Source: Natronomonas salinimetallica
Lineage (GTDB): Archaea; Halobacteriota; Halobacteria; Halobacteriales; Haloarculaceae
Assembly: GCF_013839515.1 (NCBI RefSeq)
Contig: NZ_JACDNQ010000014.1
Span: forward strand, 1-64,000
Direction of reading: 5' to 3'
DNA length: 64,000 bases
The notes beneath the pieces are model-generated. The model was not told where the DNA came from. It made no database searches and saw nothing but the letters and a program-made list of their open reading frames with translations. Numbering within the stretch: the first letter of the stretch is position 1; each line of letters begins with the position of its first letter. Position numbers and translations under genes: made by a program. This document shows positions 28,635 through 36,649 of this stretch, in pieces.

Positions 28635-29684
28635 ATGAAGCGGGCCGCTGTCGCCGTCGTCGCCACGCTCGGGCTCTTCGTGTTCGTCCAACTGGGCGCG
28701 CTCGCGTTGGTCCAGCCGTTCATGGACGCCGGCTACCAGACCGTCGAGGATCCCTCCGACCCGACGAACAGCCTGTTGTATCTCGGTGCCATCCTCGTCG
28801 CCACGGTCGTGATGCTCGCGGCGATGAAATTCGGCGTCGATCGGCTGCTACAGGGGCTCATCGTCTTCGCCGCGGTGTTCCTCTCGTTTTACGTCTTCAC
28901 CGTCGTGATCCCCCCGGTCCTCACCACCGCCGGGGTCAACGTCCTCGCGGTCGGTGCCGCGCTCGTACTCGGGGCCGGGCTGTTGGTGTATCCGGAGTGG
29001 TACGTCATCGACGCCGCCGGGATCGTCATGGGGGCCGGGGCCGCCGGGCTGTTCGGGATCAGTTTCGGCCTCCTGCCGGCGCTCGTCCTGCTCGTCGTGC
29101 TCGCCGTGTACGATGCGATCTCGGTATACGGTACCGAACACATGCTCACGCTCGCCTCGGGCGTGATGGACCTCCGGTTGCCGGTCGTGCTCGTGATCCC
29201 GCTGACGCTGTCGTATTCGTTTCTCGAGGACAGCGGTCCCGAGACGCTCGACGACGGGGAACGCGACGACGATGAGGAACGCGACGACGATGAGGAACGC
29301 GACGACAAGCGCTCGGAGGCCCCCGATGGCTCCGAGCACTCCGACGGCCCGGACGAACCGGGGGACCCCCTCGACCGGGACGCCTTCTTCATCGGCCTGG
29401 GCGACGCCGTCATCCCGACGATCCTCGTCGCCTCCGCCGCGTTCTTCAGGCCGGGTGGAGAACCGCTGTTGGACGTCCCCGGCCTCGCGGTCACCGTCCC
29501 GGCGCTCGGCGCGATGGTCGGAACGCTCGCCGGATTGGTCGTGTTGTTGTGGATGGTGATGAAAGGACGTGCACACGCGGGGTTGCCGCTTCTCAACGGC
29601 GGCGCGATCGCGGGCTATCTCCTCGGGGCGATCCTCGCGGGCGTCGCGATCGTCGAGGCGGTCGGCATCGCGCCGTATTTGTAA
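28635..29684 (+). CDS. Presenilin-family intramembrane aspartyl protease (PSH)
   Basis: A 349-residue, nine-helix protease. The two catalytic aspartates are Asp160 in VYDAISVYGTEHM and Asp257 in IGLGDAVIPT (the GxGD motif). GLPLLNGGAIAGYL supplies the PAL-equivalent. The cytoplasmic loop between them is very acidic and contains an 18-bp duplication (29260-29307, RDDDEE twice). No signal peptide substrate is encoded nearby. The start codon lies eight bases after a tandem repeat. Confidence 0.93.
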   Translation: MKRAAVAVVATLGLFVFVQLGALALVQPFMDAGYQTVEDPSDPTNSLLYLGAILVATVVMLAAMKFGVDRLLQGLIVFAAVFLSFYVFTVVIPPVLTTAGVNVLAVGAALVLGAGLLVYPEWYVIDAAGIVMGAGAAGLFGISFGLLPALVLLVVLAVYDAISVYGTEHMLTLASGVMDLRLPVVLVIPLTLSYSFLEDSGPETLDDGERDDDEERDDDEERDDKRSEAPDGSEHSDGPDEPGDPLDRDAFFIGLGDAVIPTILVASAAFFRPGGEPLLDVPGLAVTVPALGAMVGTLAGLVVLLWMVMKGRAHAGLPLLNGGAIAGYLLGAILAGVAIVEAVGIAPYL

Positions 29685-29799
29685 TCCCGTCCGGCATCAC
29701 GGGACGTACGTCACTCCCCCGTTGCACACGCAGGGTTGTGTAACTGTTACAAAATCCAGTATTTATAAGTAGCTACCAGTAGGAAATAGTAACATCGGA

Positions 29800-30426
29800 A
29801 TGCCACGGTCGTACTCGGTTGGCGAGTTCGCGGATGAACTCGGTGTTCACTCCCAGACTGTGAAACGATGGTGTCGTAACGGCGACCTTGACTACACCCG
29901 AACACCGGGCGGAGAACGACGGATTCCACACCGAGAACTCCGCCGACTTGCAGGCGATACTCGTCCAACAGACCGTGTTGCCCTCTACGGTCGCGTCTCA
30001 AGCCACGGCCAGAAAGACAACGGTGACCTCGACCGGCAACTCGACCGACTCACGGACTACGCTCACGACCACGGTTGGAGCGTCGAAAACACCTACACCG
30101 ACGTTGGCAGTGGCCTCAACGAAGACCGACGCGGCCTCAACTCCCTCCTCGATGACGTGCAAGACGCCGACTACGGCCGGGTTCTCGTCACCTACGAAGA
30201 TAGGCTCACTCGCTTTGGCTTCTCGTATCTTGAACGGTATTTCGACTGCTACGGTATCACCATCACCGTCATCGAAGACGAAACGGACAAATCAGCACAG
30301 GAAGAACTCGTTGACGACCTTATCAAACTCGTTGCCAGCTTCAGTGGCAAACTCTACGGTATGCGCTCCTCGAAAAAACAACAGGTCGTCAACACCGTCG
30401 AATCCGAGGTGAAACCCGATGAGTAA
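29800..30426 (+). CDS. tnpA: IS607-type serine recombinase TnpA
   Basis: A 208-residue site-specific recombinase. Residues 1-55 are a MerR-like helix-turn-helix (YSVGEFADELGVHSQTVKRW). The catalytic domain follows with the Ser nucleophile in ALYGRVSSHGQ, then VTYEDRLTRFGF and a helical C-terminus. A TATTTATAAG box lies about 35 bases upstream. It overlaps tnpB by eight bases. It appears intact. Confidence 0.95.
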   Translation: MPRSYSVGEFADELGVHSQTVKRWCRNGDLDYTRTPGGERRIPHRELRRLAGDTRPTDRVALYGRVSSHGQKDNGDLDRQLDRLTDYAHDHGWSVENTYTDVGSGLNEDRRGLNSLLDDVQDADYGRVLVTYEDRLTRFGFSYLERYFDCYGITITVIEDETDKSAQEELVDDLIKLVASFSGKLYGMRSSKKQQVVNTVESEVKPDE

Positions 30427-32140
30427 CCACCTCTCGCTCCCAATCCGTTTGCCAGACGAGGATGCCGAGCGATTCGAGCGACTGGCAATACTCACTCGTC
30501 GTGTCGCCAATTATGTCCTCAAAAACCACTGGACGCCAGTCCATCTAGACGGCATTGCCGACGCATCGCATCAGGCGTGGAAATACTTCGATGAGCACGA
30601 ACCGTTCGAAGAACTCGACCTGTATCTCCCCTCGCGGTTTCGACGGTGCATCTTGCAGAAAGTCGGTGAAACGCTTCGGAGTCACGCCGACCGCCGAGAC
30701 GCCTTTCAGTCCATCCAGAGCGTGTTGCCCGACCACAAAATCCGACGAATTCACCGCCGACACATCAAAGACCAGCTCTGGGACGACGGCGACTACCTCT
30801 CGTCAGGCTACGTGGACATCCTCATCGACCAACTCAACAGCTACTACGACCGTCACGGCACGTATCCAGACACGTATCTTGAGATGCAGGACTGTCCTGA
30901 GTATGACAGCGGCGTACTCCCGTACTCTGCGGACGACGGCCCGACATCGGGTCAAGCTGTTAAATACCAGTACGACACCGATAGCGAGACGCTGGCCATC
31001 CGACTCAAAACACCGGACACACTATCGCCGGAGACACGAGGTGACTGGTCGTGGACAGAGTACGAACGTGGCGGCTACGAGGCGTTTCATGACCTCCTCG
31101 CTCACGGCGATCTCTCGGCTCCCGAGTTCCAGCCCTCCCGTCGTAAAACCGGTGCCGCCTACTACGAACTCTCCTTCCCCGTCGAAGTCGAACACGCAAA
31201 GACGACTGACAGCACCGACTGCGTGTTGGCGCTCGACGCCGGGATGCGAAAAGACATGACTGCCGTGGTGGTTACTGACGATGGCGAACAGCGGTCTACG
31301 CCACAGTTTATTCAGTTTACTGACCGCAAGAAGATGCGGCGACTCCACCGCGAACGCACCCGACTGAACGACCGACTTGCCGCGTTGCGCCGTGATGGTC
31401 GCTCGCATACTGACGAGTTCGCGCACCTCCACAGCGAATACGAACGGGTAAACGCCAAAATCCAGCACAAGCGCGAACAACTGACACACGACGTAGCAAA
31501 TCAGATTCTTGCAATCGCACTCCTATACGACGTAGACGCCATCGTTCACGAGGATTTGCGCTCGCTCTCACCGCCGCGAGGTGAGTGGGAGTTGTCGTGG
31601 GAGTTGTCGTCATGGGCGCGGCGTGACATCATCGAGAACATCGAATACCGGGCAGAGTGTGCCGGTCTGACTGTTGAACGAGTCTTCCCACAGGGAACGA
31701 GTCGGTCGTGTCCCCGGTGTGGTTCGACCGGCCACACCTGCGAGTCACCCGACCATCACGAGGAACTGTGGTGGGGCGGGCACTTTCGCTGTGACAACGC
31801 CCGGTGTGACTTCGAAGGCGACCGCGACTACATCGGGGCGCTGAACGTGGCTCGCGTGTTCTTCAGTGAGACGGACGAGCTGGACCACGGTTTCACGTCC
31901 TCCTATACGGGGGATTCTGAAATCGTGCTAGCTGGCCGTTCCGCTGGTACGCGGCTCACGTTCGGGTCTGGAATCGTCACCTACGAACCCGATCAGGCAA
32001 CGGCGATCACTGGTGGTGGGTCGGCTGTCATAGCGCCTGCTGTCGCCGTGCCCGAGTCGAATGCGGATAGTAGCGATGGACGTGGCCCGGTCGTCCAACA
32101 GTGTACCCGTTTCTTACGGTGTACTACTGAAAGCTACTGA
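30419..32140 (+). CDS. tnpB: IS607-associated TnpB, long form
   Basis: A 573-residue TnpB, longer than the 435-residue IS605-type protein in this window because of an enlarged N-terminal half. RuvC residues are in VLALDAGMRKDMTAVVV, IVHEDLRSLSP and EGDRDYIGALNVARV. The zinc ribbon is CPRCGSTGH…CDNARCDFEG, with an insertion (SPDHHEELWWGGHF). The C-terminal ~70 residues are low-complexity and may be read from right-end DNA. All acidic residues are present. Confidence 0.92.
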   Translation: MSNHLSLPIRLPDEDAERFERLAILTRRVANYVLKNHWTPVHLDGIADASHQAWKYFDEHEPFEELDLYLPSRFRRCILQKVGETLRSHADRRDAFQSIQSVLPDHKIRRIHRRHIKDQLWDDGDYLSSGYVDILIDQLNSYYDRHGTYPDTYLEMQDCPEYDSGVLPYSADDGPTSGQAVKYQYDTDSETLAIRLKTPDTLSPETRGDWSWTEYERGGYEAFHDLLAHGDLSAPEFQPSRRKTGAAYYELSFPVEVEHAKTTDSTDCVLALDAGMRKDMTAVVVTDDGEQRSTPQFIQFTDRKKMRRLHRERTRLNDRLAALRRDGRSHTDEFAHLHSEYERVNAKIQHKREQLTHDVANQILAIALLYDVDAIVHEDLRSLSPPRGEWELSWELSSWARRDIIENIEYRAECAGLTVERVFPQGTSRSCPRCGSTGHTCESPDHHEELWWGGHFRCDNARCDFEGDRDYIGALNVARVFFSETDELDHGFTSSYTGDSEIVLAGRSAGTRLTFGSGIVTYEPDQATAITGGGSAVIAPAVAVPESNADSSDGRGPVVQQCTRFLRCTTESY

Positions 32141-32152
32141 AAATTGGAACGG

Positions 32153-33151
32153 TCACTCCCCCGTTAGCGCCTCGCTCGCGGGCGCGAACTCGATCGTCTC
32201 GCCGAGCCCCTCCGACTTCGCGCGCCGATAGAGCATCCACGCCGCGGCGACGGTCTCGATCCCGGTCCCGCCGCTGTCGAAGACGGTGACCTCGTCGGCC
32301 GAGGTCCGCCCCCGGCAGTGGCCTCCGACGATCTCGCCGAGTTCGGCGTAGATGTGATCGTCGTCGACGGCCCCGGCCTCGCGGGCCGAGAGGAACGCGC
32401 CGGCGTCCTGGAACGCCCGCTCGCGGAGATCCGGGACGTACGTCGAACGGGCGATCGTTGCGGCGTCGAGCTCCCGTTTGCCGCGGTCGTATTGGCCCAT
32501 CGCGGTGACGTGGACGCCCTCGGCGAGGTCGTCGTTTCGAACCACGGGGTCGGTCGCGGTCGTCGCGGTGATGACGACGTCGGCGTCCTCGACGGCCGAG
32601 GCCGCGCTGTCGACCGCACGCACGTCTGCGGGGAGCCGTTCGTCGAACTCCTCGGCGAAGGCGCGCCTGTGCTCGGCCGTCGGTGAGAATACGCGAACCG
32701 AGTCGAACGCCCGGACCGTCGCCGTCGCCTTGAGTTGCCCCCGGGCCTGTGCGCTCGAGCCGATCACAGCACACGTAGTCGCGTCCTCGCGGGCCAACGC
32801 GTCGACGCCGACCGCCCCCGTCGCGCCAGTCTTGAACGGGTTCATCGACGAGCCGTCCAAGAGCGCGAGCAGTTCGCCGGATTCCGCATCAAAAAGCGGG
32901 AGCGCGAAGTGGGCATCCCGGTCGCCGAAGCCGGCGGCGTAGGTGTATCCGCCCATCGCGCCGACCTCGGGCAGGATCGCGAAGTACCCGGTACACATCC
33001 CCGGCGGCTCCGAGGAGACGAGTTTGGTCCGGGGCTCGGCGCTGCCGTCGTTGCCGTGGCTCTCGTAGCCGGCTCTGACGGCCGAGACGTAGTCGGCGGG
33101 CGTCGCGAGCCCGGCGAGGTCGTCGCTTCGGAGGAACAGGACGTCCGTCAT
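32153..33151 (-). CDS. Ornithine cyclodeaminase/mu-crystallin family protein
   Basis: A 332-residue NAD(P)-dependent enzyme. The substrate region holds EPRTKLVSSEPPG, and LLALLDGSSMNPFKTGATGA is the family block that includes the substrate Lys/Arg. The Rossmann loop is CAVIGSSAQARGQL, a variant of GxGxQA. VFDSGGTGIETVAA lies near the C-terminus. It could be ornithine cyclodeaminase, alanine dehydrogenase or ketimine reductase; the sequence does not decide. Its last codons coincide with the right copy of the 14-bp repeat flanking the IS607 element. Confidence 0.88.
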   Translation of the reverse strand: MTDVLFLRSDDLAGLATPADYVSAVRAGYESHGNDGSAEPRTKLVSSEPPGMCTGYFAILPEVGAMGGYTYAAGFGDRDAHFALPLFDAESGELLALLDGSSMNPFKTGATGAVGVDALAREDATTCAVIGSSAQARGQLKATATVRAFDSVRVFSPTAEHRRAFAEEFDERLPADVRAVDSAASAVEDADVVITATTATDPVVRNDDLAEGVHVTAMGQYDRGKRELDAATIARSTYVPDLRERAFQDAGAFLSAREAGAVDDDHIYAELGEIVGGHCRGRTSADEVTVFDSGGTGIETVAAAWMLYRRAKSEGLGETIEFAPASEALTGE

Positions 33152-33270
33152 ATCCGGCGTTCACCCGCGGAGGGCATAACCGCTGTGGCTCCCGAAACGG
33201 CGTCGCCCCACCGTGCCGCCCGAGACCGAAGCCCGTCCGTTTAACCACCCCCGGCGAGAACCCGAGATCG

Positions 33271-34587
33271 ATGGACGAATCGTCCCGAACGGGCGGCGGA
33301 TCGGACGTCGATTACGCCGGGCGGGCCAGGGAGATACTCGGCTTCTCGCGGTGGTGGCAGATCGCCGCCGCCGCGGGAATGATGGCCGCGGTCAGCCCGT
33401 ATCAGTACGTCTGGTCGTCGATCGAGGGGCCGCTGGCGGAAAGCCTCGATATCGCGTTGCCCGCCCTCGGGGCCGTCTTCTCGTTTTACGTCGTCTTCCA
33501 GTCGCTCTCACAGCTGCCCGCCGGCTGGTGGCGGGACCGCCGCGGCCCCCGCAATCTGACGTATCTCGCGGCCGTCCTCGCCGGCGGCGGCTACGTCGGC
33601 CTCGCGTACGCCGAGAGCGTCTGGCAGCTCTATTTGCTCTACTCGCTCGGGGCGATCGGCGTCGGGATCATCTACACCATCGCCGTCAACACCGCCGTCA
33701 AGTGGTTCCCGGACCGGACGGGACTCACGACGGGTATCGGAACGATGGCGTTCGCGGGCGGCAGCGCACTCCTCGTGCCGTACGTCCGGGCCAACGCCAC
33801 GGTCGCCGGCTACACCGACGTGCTCCGAAACGTCGGAGTGGGCATCCTCGTCGTCCTGCTCGTCGGGGCGGTCCTGTTGCGCGATCCGCCCGAGGACTGG
33901 CTCGATCGCGACGGCGGCGGCGGTGATGACGACGACGGCGGTGGCGGCGGGCTCGCCGCTTCGCTCCGCGGACGGTCCTACACGACCCGTGAGATGCTCT
34001 CGACGTGGCAGTTCTGGCTGCTCTATGCGATGTTCGTCGCGACCGCCGGTGCGGACCTCATCGTCATCGCGAACGTCGTCCGCTTCGCCGAACACCTGGG
34101 GCTCGCCGCGGCCGTCGCGACCGCCGCCGCGACCCTCCTGCCGGTCGCCGCGGGCGTCTCACGGATGATCCTCGGCGAGGTCTCCGATCGCTTCGATCGG
34201 GTGCGCGTGATGGCCGTCTCCTTTGCGCTCGCGGGGCTCTTTCGGTTCGGGCTCGTCGGCGCGGGGACGGCCGACGCTCCGATCGCGTTCGTCGGTGCGG
34301 TACTCGGTGCGATGTTCTTTTCCTCGCCGCTGTACGTCTACTTTCCGGCCGTCGTCGCCGACTACTACGGTGCCGAATACTCCTCGAGCAATTACGCCGT
34401 TATCTATTCTGCGAAGGTCGGCGGCGGCGTCTTCGCCGGAACGGTGGCCGGATTCTTGGTCGCGACGTTCGGCTGGATACCGACGTTCACCCTCGGCGGG
34501 GCGCTCGCGCTCGGGGCCAGTCTCGCCGCGCTCGTTCTCCGGCCACCGTCCGGGGCCGACCTCGACGGCCCGAGTCCGGATCCGTAG
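33271..34587 (+). CDS. MFS transporter, OFA (oxalate/formate antiporter-like) family
   Basis: A 438-residue carrier with 12 predicted helices split by a Gly/Asp-rich loop (about 212-230). MFS motif A appears as GWWRDRRGPRNL after helix 2, and its second-half counterpart as GEVSDRFDRVRVM. VNTAVKWFPDRTGLTTGIGT is typical of OFA carriers. The substrate is probably a small organic anion, but this is inference. It is divergent from the cyclodeaminase-like gene. Confidence 0.85.
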   Translation: MDESSRTGGGSDVDYAGRAREILGFSRWWQIAAAAGMMAAVSPYQYVWSSIEGPLAESLDIALPALGAVFSFYVVFQSLSQLPAGWWRDRRGPRNLTYLAAVLAGGGYVGLAYAESVWQLYLLYSLGAIGVGIIYTIAVNTAVKWFPDRTGLTTGIGTMAFAGGSALLVPYVRANATVAGYTDVLRNVGVGILVVLLVGAVLLRDPPEDWLDRDGGGGDDDDGGGGGLAASLRGRSYTTREMLSTWQFWLLYAMFVATAGADLIVIANVVRFAEHLGLAAAVATAAATLLPVAAGVSRMILGEVSDRFDRVRVMAVSFALAGLFRFGLVGAGTADAPIAFVGAVLGAMFFSSPLYVYFPAVVADYYGAEYSSSNYAVIYSAKVGGGVFAGTVAGFLVATFGWIPTFTLGGALALGASLAALVLRPPSGADLDGPSPDP

Positions 34588-34630
34588 TCGAATCCGCAAG
34601 GATTTGAACCCCCGGCGTCGAACGGCCGGT

Positions 34631-35044
34631 ATGGCAGATAAGTCGTTCCTCGAACAGCGCCTCGACGCGAGCACCTGGCCCATCGCGGTCGGGGACGTCG
34701 CGGTCCTGTTGGCGTTTCTCCTCGCCGGGACGCTCCAGCATTCGACCGTCGATCAACTGTTGGCCGATCCGGGTCTCTATCTCGTCGCGGCCGGGCCGTT
34801 CGTTCTCGGATGGCTCCTGTGTGCGCCCCTCATCGGCGCGTACTCCCCGGGCGGTGGCTCGGCGCCGAACTCCTCGATCCCGCTCGCGATCCGCTCGTGG
34901 ATCCCGGCGGCGATAGTCGGAATGGCGATCCGGGTCGTTGCACTCCGCGGCCGCGGTGCCGAGGCGTCCTTCGCCGCGGTCATGATCGTCGGCGGGGCGG
35001 CGGTCCTGTCGGCCTGGCGGCTCCTCTATTTCAAACTCCGGTAG
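34631..35044 (+). CDS. DUF3054 membrane protein
   Basis: A 137-residue protein with four helices. It begins FLEQRLDASTWPIAVGDVAV, and its central PFVLGWLLCAPLIGAYSPG and terminal SAWRLLYFKL are DUF3054 features. Function unknown. It lies 43 bases after the OFA carrier, so co-transcription is possible. Confidence 0.85.
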   Translation: MADKSFLEQRLDASTWPIAVGDVAVLLAFLLAGTLQHSTVDQLLADPGLYLVAAGPFVLGWLLCAPLIGAYSPGGGSAPNSSIPLAIRSWIPAAIVGMAIRVVALRGRGAEASFAAVMIVGGAAVLSAWRLLYFKLR

Positions 35045-35047
35045 GCG

Positions 35048-35623
35048 TCACGCCCGAGCGTCGGCGGGGGTGTTCACCCCCGCGACCGTCATCTCGAAGC
35101 CGTACTCGATCGGCCTCACGTCGAGACCGACCGCCTCTATTGCCGATTCGAGTTCGGGCGCGGTATAGAAATTCGGATCGAAACCGACGAGCCGTTCGGC
35201 CCGATCGAGCGCCCTCCCGAGTCGCGTCCCGCGGTCGAAGTCGGTCACCACGAGAACGCCGCCGGGGGCGAGGACCCGGGCCATCTCCGAGAGACACCGC
35301 TGCCCTTCGGGGAAGTGATGGAGGGCGTCGACGACGACGACGGCGTCGACCGATCCGTCGGGGTGTGGGAGGTCGGTCGCGCTCGCCCGGACGGCTTCGA
35401 GCCCCCGGCGTCGGGCCCGACGCACCATGCCGCCGGCCGGATCGACGACCGTCGCATCGATCTCGTCGGCGACCCGGCCGGAGCCGCCACCGACCTCGAG
35501 GATCCGGTCGGTCGTCCGTTCGGCCACGGAGAGCCCCTTCCGGAGCGCGACCCCGTCGGTCGGTGGCACGAACAGATCATATAGCGGCGCGAACAGGTCG
35601 AAGGCCCGAACGTCCCAGCGCAT
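35048..35623 (-). CDS. Class I SAM-dependent methyltransferase
   Basis: A 191-residue reading from MRWDVRAFDLFAPLYD. A GTTATGTTCGG box about 25 bases upstream favours this start over MFGVRFAP at 35647. The SAM site is ILEVGGGSGRVADEI (motif I), with VVVVDALHHFPEG and LAPGGVLVVTDFDRG further on, the UbiE/type-11 layout. The substrate is unknown. The frame stays open far upstream only because it is antisense to the acetyltransferase gene. Confidence 0.85.
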   Translation of the reverse strand: MRWDVRAFDLFAPLYDLFVPPTDGVALRKGLSVAERTTDRILEVGGGSGRVADEIDATVVDPAGGMVRRARRRGLEAVRASATDLPHPDGSVDAVVVVDALHHFPEGQRCLSEMARVLAPGGVLVVTDFDRGTRLGRALDRAERLVGFDPNFYTAPELESAIEAVGLDVRPIEYGFEMTVAGVNTPADARA

Positions 35624-35674
35624 GGGTGCGAATCGAACGCCGAACATAACTCCGTTGCCCTCCGAGCCGCCGGC

Positions 35675-36283
35675 ATGGAAGCACGCCTGCTCGGGTGGCC
35701 CGCAGACGGGCCGACGCTCCGGCTCGATCACCGACGGTTCAGCTACGCCGGGAAGTTCGTGATGTCGAACACCGGGAAGGCGGTCCTGTCGGCTCCCGAA
35801 CGGGCCGGATCGGGGAGTGGAGGCGACCGGTCGGGGGACTCCGTGGACGGGGGCGAGTACGACGACGTCCTCGCTGCGGTCGCGTTCAACGGGGACCGAA
35901 CCGAACCGGATACGCTCTGGCTCCGTTATGTCACCGTCCGACGGGATCTGCGTGGAGCGGGACTCGGCCCACGGCTGTGTCGGTTCGTCGCCGGGCGGGC
36001 GACCGAGCGCGGCTACGATCGGCTCCGGATCGCGGTGAACAACCCCTTCGCGTACGAGGCGCTGTATCGGGCCGGCTTCTCCTATACCGGCGAGGAGACG
36101 GGACTCGCCGAACTCGTCTTGGAGCGCCCGGCCGAGAAGCCGGCCGACGGCCGCTCCGAACGAACGTATCAAAACGGGCTCGACGAGTATCGAGACCGGG
36201 ACCTCTCGGCGGCGGAGCGGGCGTTTCTCGAACGGAAAGAGGGGGCCGCTCCGCCACCCACGGGGATGGATGGCCCGATATAA
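35675..36283 (+). CDS. GNAT-family N-acetyltransferase
   Basis: A 202-residue protein. The acetyl-CoA loop is VTVRRDLRGAGLGPRLCRFVA (fitting R/QxxGxG/A), followed by RLRIAVNNPFAYEALYRAGF. An acidic, Gly/Ser-rich insertion lies at about 46-63. Its start is 52 bases from the divergent methyltransferase. Target unknown. Confidence 0.85.
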   Translation: MEARLLGWPADGPTLRLDHRRFSYAGKFVMSNTGKAVLSAPERAGSGSGGDRSGDSVDGGEYDDVLAAVAFNGDRTEPDTLWLRYVTVRRDLRGAGLGPRLCRFVAGRATERGYDRLRIAVNNPFAYEALYRAGFSYTGEETGLAELVLERPAEKPADGRSERTYQNGLDEYRDRDLSAAERAFLERKEGAAPPPTGMDGPI

Positions 36284-36649
36284 CCATCGCCGGCGGCATC
36301 GAGAGACCGTCGCGCACACATATCCCGTGTAGTACCGGAATTTTTCACCGCTATCGGTGTCGAAATTCTCTACCGTCGGGGTCCGGACCACCGATCCGCA
36401 GTCACCCGGTTTCATGCCGTGGGGCGGATAAATACACACGGTACCGTGGTATTTGTCGGGATCCCGACTTGAGTCCCGGATTTGCGGGCATCGCGAAGGG
36501 GCAGAAACGGTTTCCCCAAGGCGAATTGAATTATACGTAGCGAACGTCCGGATCAGTGAGATGATCGACGAGATTCCCCCCAGACGAACGGTTCGCCGGC
36601 CACGAGCATACGGCCGGAACAGACGCGACGTCCCTCCCGGTGATCCGGC
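36284..36649. other. 366-bp intergenic region before the sulfite reductase operon
   Basis: No gene is supportable. It holds the palindrome pair at 36430-36468 and an AT-rich segment (36522-36540). The leader between the predicted start of transcription and the GTG start is long, close to 100 bases. Confidence 0.6.
36430..36468 (+). promoter_or_regulatory. Two adjacent palindromes upstream of the sulfite reductase operon
   Basis: 36430-36454 reads as AAATAC-(A)-CAC-GGTACC-GTG-GTATTT, a dyad that is perfect except for one bulged base. 36455-36468 is the perfect 14-bp palindrome GTCGGGATCCCGAC. They lie about 180 bases before the GTG at 36650. AATTGAATTATACG at about 36522 is a plausible TATA further downstream. 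No other gene reads from this gap, so they are candidate operators for the operon. Confidence 0.55.

Larger units (their letters stand above)
29710..32165 (+). mobile_element. IS607-family element flanked by a 14-bp direct repeat
   Basis: The segment carries a serine recombinase and a long TnpB. It has visibly lower GC and more AT-rich third positions than the flanking genes. GTCACTCCCCCGTT occurs at 29710-29723 and again at 32152-32165. The second copy includes the stop codon and last codons of the ornithine-cyclodeaminase-like gene. IS607 elements are not known for long target duplications, so this could be a duplication, a recombination scar or an att-like site. Internal ends were not resolved to the base. 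Confidence 0.75.

Noticed and set aside
34594-34618. Possible tRNA T-arm on the minus strand (GGGTTCAAATCC)
   Set aside because: The stem does not pair beyond two Watson-Crick pairs, and the adjoining 60 bases do not form a cloverleaf; they belong to DUF3054.
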